Shown here piece by piece: positions 7,782 through 10,848 of a DNA stretch of 10,848 nucleotides. Position numbers and translations under genes: made by a program. Under the pieces are notes generated by a model. That model was not told the DNA's origin, did not search any database, and saw nothing but the letters and a program-made list of their open reading frames with translations. The DNA lies in contig JALQUE010000125.1 of NCBI GenBank assembly GCA_023260815.1, positions 1 to 10,848 on the forward strand, in the 5' to 3' direction. This DNA comes from Roseovarius sp. Lineage in GTDB: Bacteria; Pseudomonadota; Alphaproteobacteria; Rhodobacterales; Rhodobacteraceae. Positions within the stretch are counted from its first letter, which is position 1. Each line of letters begins with the position of its first letter.

Positions 7782-9429
7782 TTTGCGCCCCATTCGGCAG
7801 GACCATACCCAGATCAAGCGTCACGCGCCGATCACAGCAATGCCAATACTGGTCATCATGGGTCACGGCGATGATCGTTTTGCCGCGCGATTTCAAATCA
7901 GGCAGGATCTCGGTATAAAACAGGTAGCGAAAATTTGCATCCTGATCAGCGGCCCATTCATCAAATACGAAAATCGGGCTGTCTTCCAAAAGCGCCACGA
8001 TCAGGGCCAGCCGTTTGCGCTGACCGGTGGACAGGTCACGTGTGGTGAAGCTGCCATTTTCAAACCCCACCTTGTCCTGCAATTTCATGCGCTTGATCAA
8101 ATCCGTTACACGCTGTGGCGGGATATCGTCAAATCCGTAAAGGCGGTCAAACAAATGAAAATCCGTAAAGATGGCCGAGAACAGCGCTGAAAAAGCAAGC
8201 AGGTCCGTGTCTTTTACGGCTGTGCCATCACAGCGCAACGCGCCGCCTGTCACCCTGTAAAGACCCGACAACAGTTTGAGCGCTGTCGATTTACCGCTGC
8301 CGTTCCCACCTGTCAGAAACAGGATTTCCCCTTTGTGCAGGGTCAGATCAAGAGGACCGGCGGCAAACATGACCTCGCCCGCGTCGTTGACGTAGTCAAA
8401 GGTCGCTTGATCCAGCGAAATCTCTGAAAAGCCAGTGAATGCTCCGTCGGATTGGCCTGTGGCATTTGCAGGGCGTGCGGGGCGCGCATTTTGCTCCAGA
8501 TGCGCCTCAAGTCCGTAAAGGTGGCTCAGCCCGGCCTCTGCGCGGCCAATCAACCGCACCACCGCAGTGATCGCGGCAAAGGGGCCGAGGGCAAACACCG
8601 TGGCACCCGTGATCTTGTAGATCGTATCGGTGTACCCCGCGAAAAAGATCGGCAGAACAAAAACAACCGCCCCCACCAACAGGAAGATGAACGCGTTCGA
8701 AAACTGAATCAGCGCCACCCAACGGTTGCCAAGGCCCAGCAGTGTGGCCTCCAAGCGTTTAGCAACTGCGCCGAAATGGTCAAACAGGGCGTCATTCTTG
8801 GCGGCGTTCAGACGGATTTCCTGAAACCCCTTGGTGAAGTGGCCGAGCGTGTCCAACATGTCGGCTTCGCGGTGATGGACATCAACCAACGCGGTCGCCA
8901 ATGCCTTTTGCCGGGCGACAAAAAAGTAAAGTGCCGCTGCGGTGAACCCGCTGACCAACACAAAGGACACAAGCGACAGCGTGGCGATATAAAGCAGCAG
9001 GAACAACAGCAGAAACCCGCTTTGCGCGGCCCCGATGATCAGCGGAATCGATTGCGACAGGTGGTCTGTTTCCTGCGAAACAGTCACATGCACCTCGCCC
9101 TCTCCCAACTGTTCGATCACACGCAGGTCTGCGCGGGATATCTTTTTGACGAGCCGACGTCGGAATGCTTCGATCCGGCTTTGGACCAAGCGGTTCGCGT
9201 ATAACAGCGTCGCGCGATTGGTCAGCAGAAACAAGGCAAGGACAAGCGCGTACACCGTCACCAGCTGCAAACTGACGTCACCACCCTGGCGGAGCGTCTC
9301 GGCGGCATTGTTGATCACCCCGACCAAGGCCGCGTTGGCGACACCTGACACAAGTGTCATCACGAGAAAAAATCGCTTGCCGTCTTGCTGCCCTTCGAAC
9401 AGCAAGCGACGCATGTTCAGTTGCCCCAT
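7768..9429 (-). CDS. ABC exporter, fused permease-ATPase, SyrD/PvdE-type (first gene of the operon)
   Basis: 553 residues and a clear paralogue of the next gene: both have GVANAALV in the first transmembrane segment and FTDFHLFDRLYG, LSTGQRKRLAL and VFDEWAA in the ATPase. Hydrophobic segments lie near residues 20-42, 55-75, 130-150, 150-172, 237-262 and 270-292. ATPase motifs are Walker A GGNGSGKST (374-382), LSTGQ (466-470), Walker B FVFDE (487-491) and the H-loop histidine in VTHDD (His524). All catalytic motifs are intact, so both partners should hydrolyse ATP. As first gene of the leftward operon it follows the candidate promoter at 9505-9533. The start is uncertain: ATG at 9429 has a poor ribosome site, whereas the internal ATG at 9414 (MRRLLFEG) has GGGG about nine bases upstream and matches the paralogue's shorter N-terminus. 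The substrate is inferred from context; peptide or siderophore export cannot be excluded. Confidence 0.92.
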   Translation of the reverse strand: MGQLNMRRLLFEGQQDGKRFFLVMTLVSGVANAALVGVINNAAETLRQGGDVSLQLVTVYALVLALFLLTNRATLLYANRLVQSRIEAFRRRLVKKISRADLRVIEQLGEGEVHVTVSQETDHLSQSIPLIIGAAQSGFLLLFLLLYIATLSLVSFVLVSGFTAAALYFFVARQKALATALVDVHHREADMLDTLGHFTKGFQEIRLNAAKNDALFDHFGAVAKRLEATLLGLGNRWVALIQFSNAFIFLLVGAVVFVLPIFFAGYTDTIYKITGATVFALGPFAAITAVVRLIGRAEAGLSHLYGLEAHLEQNARPARPANATGQSDGAFTGFSEISLDQATFDYVNDAGEVMFAAGPLDLTLHKGEILFLTGGNGSGKSTALKLLSGLYRVTGGALRCDGTAVKDTDLLAFSALFSAIFTDFHLFDRLYGFDDIPPQRVTDLIKRMKLQDKVGFENGSFTTRDLSTGQRKRLALIVALLEDSPIFVFDEWAADQDANFRYLFYTEILPDLKSRGKTIIAVTHDDQYWHCCDRRVTLDLGMVLPNGAQNGAA

Positions 9430-9504
9430 AGGAGACTGTCCGTTCTTACATTTCCTGACCCCCCGAAATGCCTGATGGCATTGCGGGCGGTCAGCCCCGT
9501 ATAG

Positions 9505-9533
9505 CGTATCGTTGCAACAATAGCTTGGGTCAA
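9505..9533 (-). promoter_or_regulatory. Candidate sigma70-like promoter of the leftward operon
   Basis: On the minus strand TTGACC (9533-9528, five of six matches to the -35 consensus) is followed after exactly 17 bp by GATACG (9510-9505, three of six matches to -10). Position and direction fit transcription of the first exporter gene, giving a leader of roughly 70 bases. The -10 is weak, which is common in alphaproteobacteria and would also suit an activator-dependent or repressed promoter. Prediction by eye only. Confidence 0.35.
9507..9522. promoter_or_regulatory. 16-bp inverted repeat, candidate operator
   Basis: The sequence TATCGTTGCAACAATA is a near-perfect dyad: the central eight bases GTTGCAAC are a perfect palindrome, flanked by TAT/ATA arms with one mismatched pair (C9510/A9519). 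It covers most of the spacer and part of the -10 of the predicted leftward promoter, a usual repressor position. No regulator gene lies in the window, so the binding protein is unknown. Confidence 0.35.
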
Positions 9534-9613
9534 CGGTATGGCGCGCTTTTTTGCATTAGAGGGTTGAAACTGGGGCCATGCACGCTCAGGATACAGGCTC
9601 TGTGTGCGGCACC

Positions 9614-9619
9614 GGGGGA
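9614..9619 (+). promoter_or_regulatory. Ribosome binding site deciding the carrier-protein start
   Basis: GGGGGA ends four bases before the ATG at 9624. The other in-frame ATG (9468) is followed by about 50 residues that do not resemble a carrier protein, so this purine run supports the short 82-residue product. Confidence 0.5.
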
Positions 9620-9623
9620 CCCC

Positions 9624-9872
9624 ATGTCCAAGATACGCGATTTTGTGGAAGATCAATTTCTGATCGAATTTGACGACACGTTTCCCCCTGACACAGATTT
9701 GTTCAAAGCCGGTGTCATGGATTCTTTTGGCTATATCCAGATGATACGGTTTCTTGAATCGGAATTCGGCATCACCTTCAGCGAAGCTGAAATGACCGGT
9801 GATGTCTTGGTCAGCCTGGCCCAGGTGGAAAGCGTGGTGGCCAGTAAAATAGCCGCCACTCGCGTGGCGTAG
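9624..9872 (+). CDS. Free-standing acyl/peptidyl carrier protein
   Basis: 82 residues starting MSKIRDFVED, normal for a discrete carrier protein. The phosphopantetheine site is Ser34 in AGVMDSFGYIQMI, preceded by the acidic TDLF helix-1 end and followed by the helix-II pattern IRFLESEFGI. The DSFG form, with Phe after the Ser, is common in stand-alone carriers that serve ligases, amidotransferases or exopolysaccharide/PKS accessory steps, rather than in housekeeping AcpP (typically DSLD). It would be activated by a phosphopantetheinyl transferase not in this window. The gene is transcribed away from the PKS operon and lies nine bases before the amidotransferase gene, so the two are almost certainly co-expressed. 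It may hold the substrate amidated by its neighbour, or load a starter or extender for the PKS; both are inferences. The start at 9624 is preferred over 9468 because family similarity begins here. Confidence 0.9.
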   Translation: MSKIRDFVEDQFLIEFDDTFPPDTDLFKAGVMDSFGYIQMIRFLESEFGITFSEAEMTGDVLVSLAQVESVVASKIAATRVA

Positions 9873-9881
9873 CGCCGGGCG

Positions 9882-10848
9882 ATGTGCGGCATTGCCGGGG
9901 CCATCGGCCCATTGCTCAACGGGCCACACTCTGAACGCATCATCCACGCCATGCTGGCGCGTATCGGCCATCGCGGGCCGGATGGTGCGGGCTATGTCAT
10001 TGATGATGGAATCGCCATGGGCACCGTTCGTCTGGCGATCCTTGATCCCAATGCCGGAATACAGCCTATGGATGATGGCGCCGGGCGTTGGTGGATTTGC
10101 TATAATGGCGAGATTTACAACTACCGCGAACTGCGTGACACGCTTGTGTCGTTGGGTCATCGCTTTGTCACAACTTGCGACACCGAAGTCGTCCTGCGCG
10201 CGTTTATCGAATGGGGTGTGGCCTGTCTGCCAAAGCTGAACGGCGGATTTGCCTTGTCCATCATGGACCGCATGACAGGCGACACCTACCTTGCCAGAGA
10301 CCGGTTTGGCAAACGCCCGCTATTCATCAGCCGCCAGAACGGCACAATCGCCTTTGCGTCGGAAATGAAGGCGTTTCTGGACATTCCGGGTTTCGAGTTC
10401 CGACCCGATACCGCTGAAATCGCGTCCATCCTTGGGCAATGGACCCCCCTGCCCCACCAGACCGGGTTCGAAGACATCGAAAGCCTGCCGATGGGGTATT
10501 ACGCGGTGATCACCAGCGATGGCACCATGACCCAAAACGCCTACGAAGCGCTGAGTTTTGCGTCAGAGACAGCTGTGGCCAATGAACAGGAGGCAAAGCA
10601 GGCGATCCGCGACCGGTTGCGGCGCAGTGTTGAATTGCGTCTGCGCAGCGATGTGCCGGTTGGGGTGTACCTCTCCGGAGGCGTGGATTCCGCCATTGTG
10701 GCATCGCTGGTCTGTGACGTGACCGGTCAGGCGCCGTCACCATCCGCGTACGGCGAGACGGACCTCAAGCCGAGTGCGTGGGATGGGACTCGCCGGTCCC
10801 GGGCGGTGCCGCGGTGCGAGCGGCGGCACCGCCCGGGCCGGTGGCACG
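9882..10848 (+). CDS. asnB: Asparagine-synthetase-type glutamine amidotransferase (partial; 3' end disrupted)
   Basis: Opens MCGIAGAIG, so Cys2 becomes the N-terminal nucleophile of a class II glutaminase after Met removal. Other glutaminase residues are RGPDG (31-35), YNGEIYNYREL (74-84), CDTEVVL with Asp100, GGFALSIMD and ARDRFGKRPLF (138-148). The synthetase domain begins near 237, with the ATP-pyrophosphatase loop SGGVDSA at 265-271. Family similarity ends at about residue 286 (10739). The usual FSIGF strand is replaced by an unrelated Arg/Pro-rich tail that stays open to the window edge, about 280 residues short of the usual ~600. The family uses glutamine-derived ammonia and ATP to amidate a carboxylate. 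In polyketide clusters homologues can make amide starters (OxyD in oxytetracycline) or amidate products; others occur in exopolysaccharide clusters. Pairing with the carrier protein nine bases upstream favours a biosynthetic rather than housekeeping role. The asnB symbol denotes the family, not proven asparagine synthesis. Confidence 0.85.
   Translation, partial: MCGIAGAIGPLLNGPHSERIIHAMLARIGHRGPDGAGYVIDDGIAMGTVRLAILDPNAGIQPMDDGAGRWWICYNGEIYNYRELRDTLVSLGHRFVTTCDTEVVLRAFIEWGVACLPKLNGGFALSIMDRMTGDTYLARDRFGKRPLFISRQNGTIAFASEMKAFLDIPGFEFRPDTAEIASILGQWTPLPHQTGFEDIESLPMGYYAVITSDGTMTQNAYEALSFASETAVANEQEAKQAIRDRLRRSVELRLRSDVPVGVYLSGGVDSAIVASLVCDVTGQAPSPSAYGETDLKPSAWDGTRRSRAVPRCERRHRPGRWH
10741..10848. 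other. Foreign-looking GC-rich tail, probable chimeric contig end
   Basis: By hand count 84 of these 108 bases are G or C (about 78%), against roughly 60% in the preceding gene. The amidotransferase frame loses family similarity at this point without a stop codon. The segment also contains a strong GC-rich hairpin of actinobacterial style. The exact junction could lie a few bases either side of 10740. An assembly join or contamination is more likely than a natural recombination. Confidence 0.6.
10798..10837. terminator. Perfect 15-bp GC-rich hairpin (terminator-like) in the anomalous tail
   Basis: The arms CCCGGGCGGTGCCGC (10798-10812) and GCGGCACCGCCCGGG (10823-10837) are perfectly complementary around a 10-base loop. 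Allowing a one-base bulge at T10797 adds four more pairs (CCGG at 10793-10796 with 10838-10841). There is no U-tract. Such hairpins are typical of intergenic terminators in high-GC actinobacteria, and this one would be out of place inside an alphaproteobacterial amidotransferase gene. Confidence 0.5.

Larger units (their letters stand above)
9430..9623. other. Divergent intergenic promoter region
   Basis: 194 bp separate the leftward exporter/PKS operon from the rightward carrier-protein gene, with no supportable gene inside. It should hold the promoters of both transcription units. An upstream extension of the carrier-protein frame to 9468 exists but is not conserved-looking. A leftward promoter candidate and a dyad are listed separately. 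For the rightward unit only TTGAAA at 9564-9569 resembles a -35, and no convincing -10 lies at normal spacing. Confidence 0.7.

Noticed and set aside
7782..7817. Longer N-terminus for the second exporter (ATG at 7817 or 7793)
   Set aside because: It would overlap the first exporter's end by 50 or 26 bases, and the added MIWVWSC residues do not align with the paralogue; the 7781 start has GGGGCG just upstream.
9564..9600. Possible rightward promoter starting at TTGAAA
   Set aside because: No acceptable -10 hexamer lies at 16-18 bp spacing; the best candidate needs a 20-bp spacer with three of six matches.
9468..9623. Longer N-terminus for the carrier protein (ATG at 9468)
   Set aside because: The extra ~52 residues do not resemble a carrier protein, have no ribosome site of note and would cover the likely promoter region.
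9417..10160. Minus-strand open frame of 247 codons crossing the divergent promoter region
   Set aside because: Opposes the carrier protein and amidotransferase, both with clear catalytic motifs, and overlaps the exporter start; no recognisable domain.
1..10848. CRISPR array, tRNA, rRNA, transposase or long direct repeats
   Set aside because: None seen on reading both strands; the coding genes fill nearly all of the window, and the only similarity between regions noticed is that of the two paralogous exporter genes.

Overview
The window is the edge of a biosynthetic gene cluster from what looks like an alphaproteobacterium, probably of the Rhodobacterales/Roseobacter type. That placement is an inference from the roughly 60% GC content, the codon choice and the protein style; no marker gene is present. 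The cluster encodes a trans-acyltransferase polyketide synthase (PKS) with a paired ABC exporter, plus a divergent carrier-protein/amidotransferase pair.

Layout. (1) Positions 9429 down to 1 on the minus strand form one tight, apparently translationally coupled operon. In transcription order it holds two tandem paralogous ABC exporters of the SyrD/PvdE (cyclic-peptide/siderophore) type, an acyltransferase fused to a PfaD-type enoyl reductase, and a PKS whose visible part is KS-linker-DH-KR with no AT domain. The PKS runs off the left edge after 1278 codons. Consecutive genes overlap by about 14, 4 and 1 bases. (2) Positions 9430-9623 are a 194-bp divergent promoter region. It holds a plausible sigma70-like promoter for the leftward operon, with a near-perfect 16-bp dyad lying over its spacer and -10. 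(3) Positions 9624 onward on the plus strand encode a free-standing acyl/peptidyl carrier protein of 82 residues and an asparagine-synthetase-type glutamine amidotransferase.

How the genes may work together (inference). The trans AT would load malonyl onto carrier proteins, and the KS would condense. KR, DH and the fused trans ER together supply a complete fully reducing cycle. One module with trans AT and trans ER could act iteratively to make a reduced chain, or could be one part of a longer assembly line beyond the left edge. The carrier protein/amidotransferase pair could make an amide or amidated starter. The ABC pair would export the product. No NRPS domain is visible.

Right end. The last ~108 bases (10741-10848) do not look native. 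GC rises to about 78%, the amidotransferase sequence stops matching its family just after the ATP-binding loop, and the segment carries a perfect 15-bp GC-rich hairpin of the kind common in actinobacterial terminators. The most likely reading is a chimeric or contaminated contig end rather than biology.
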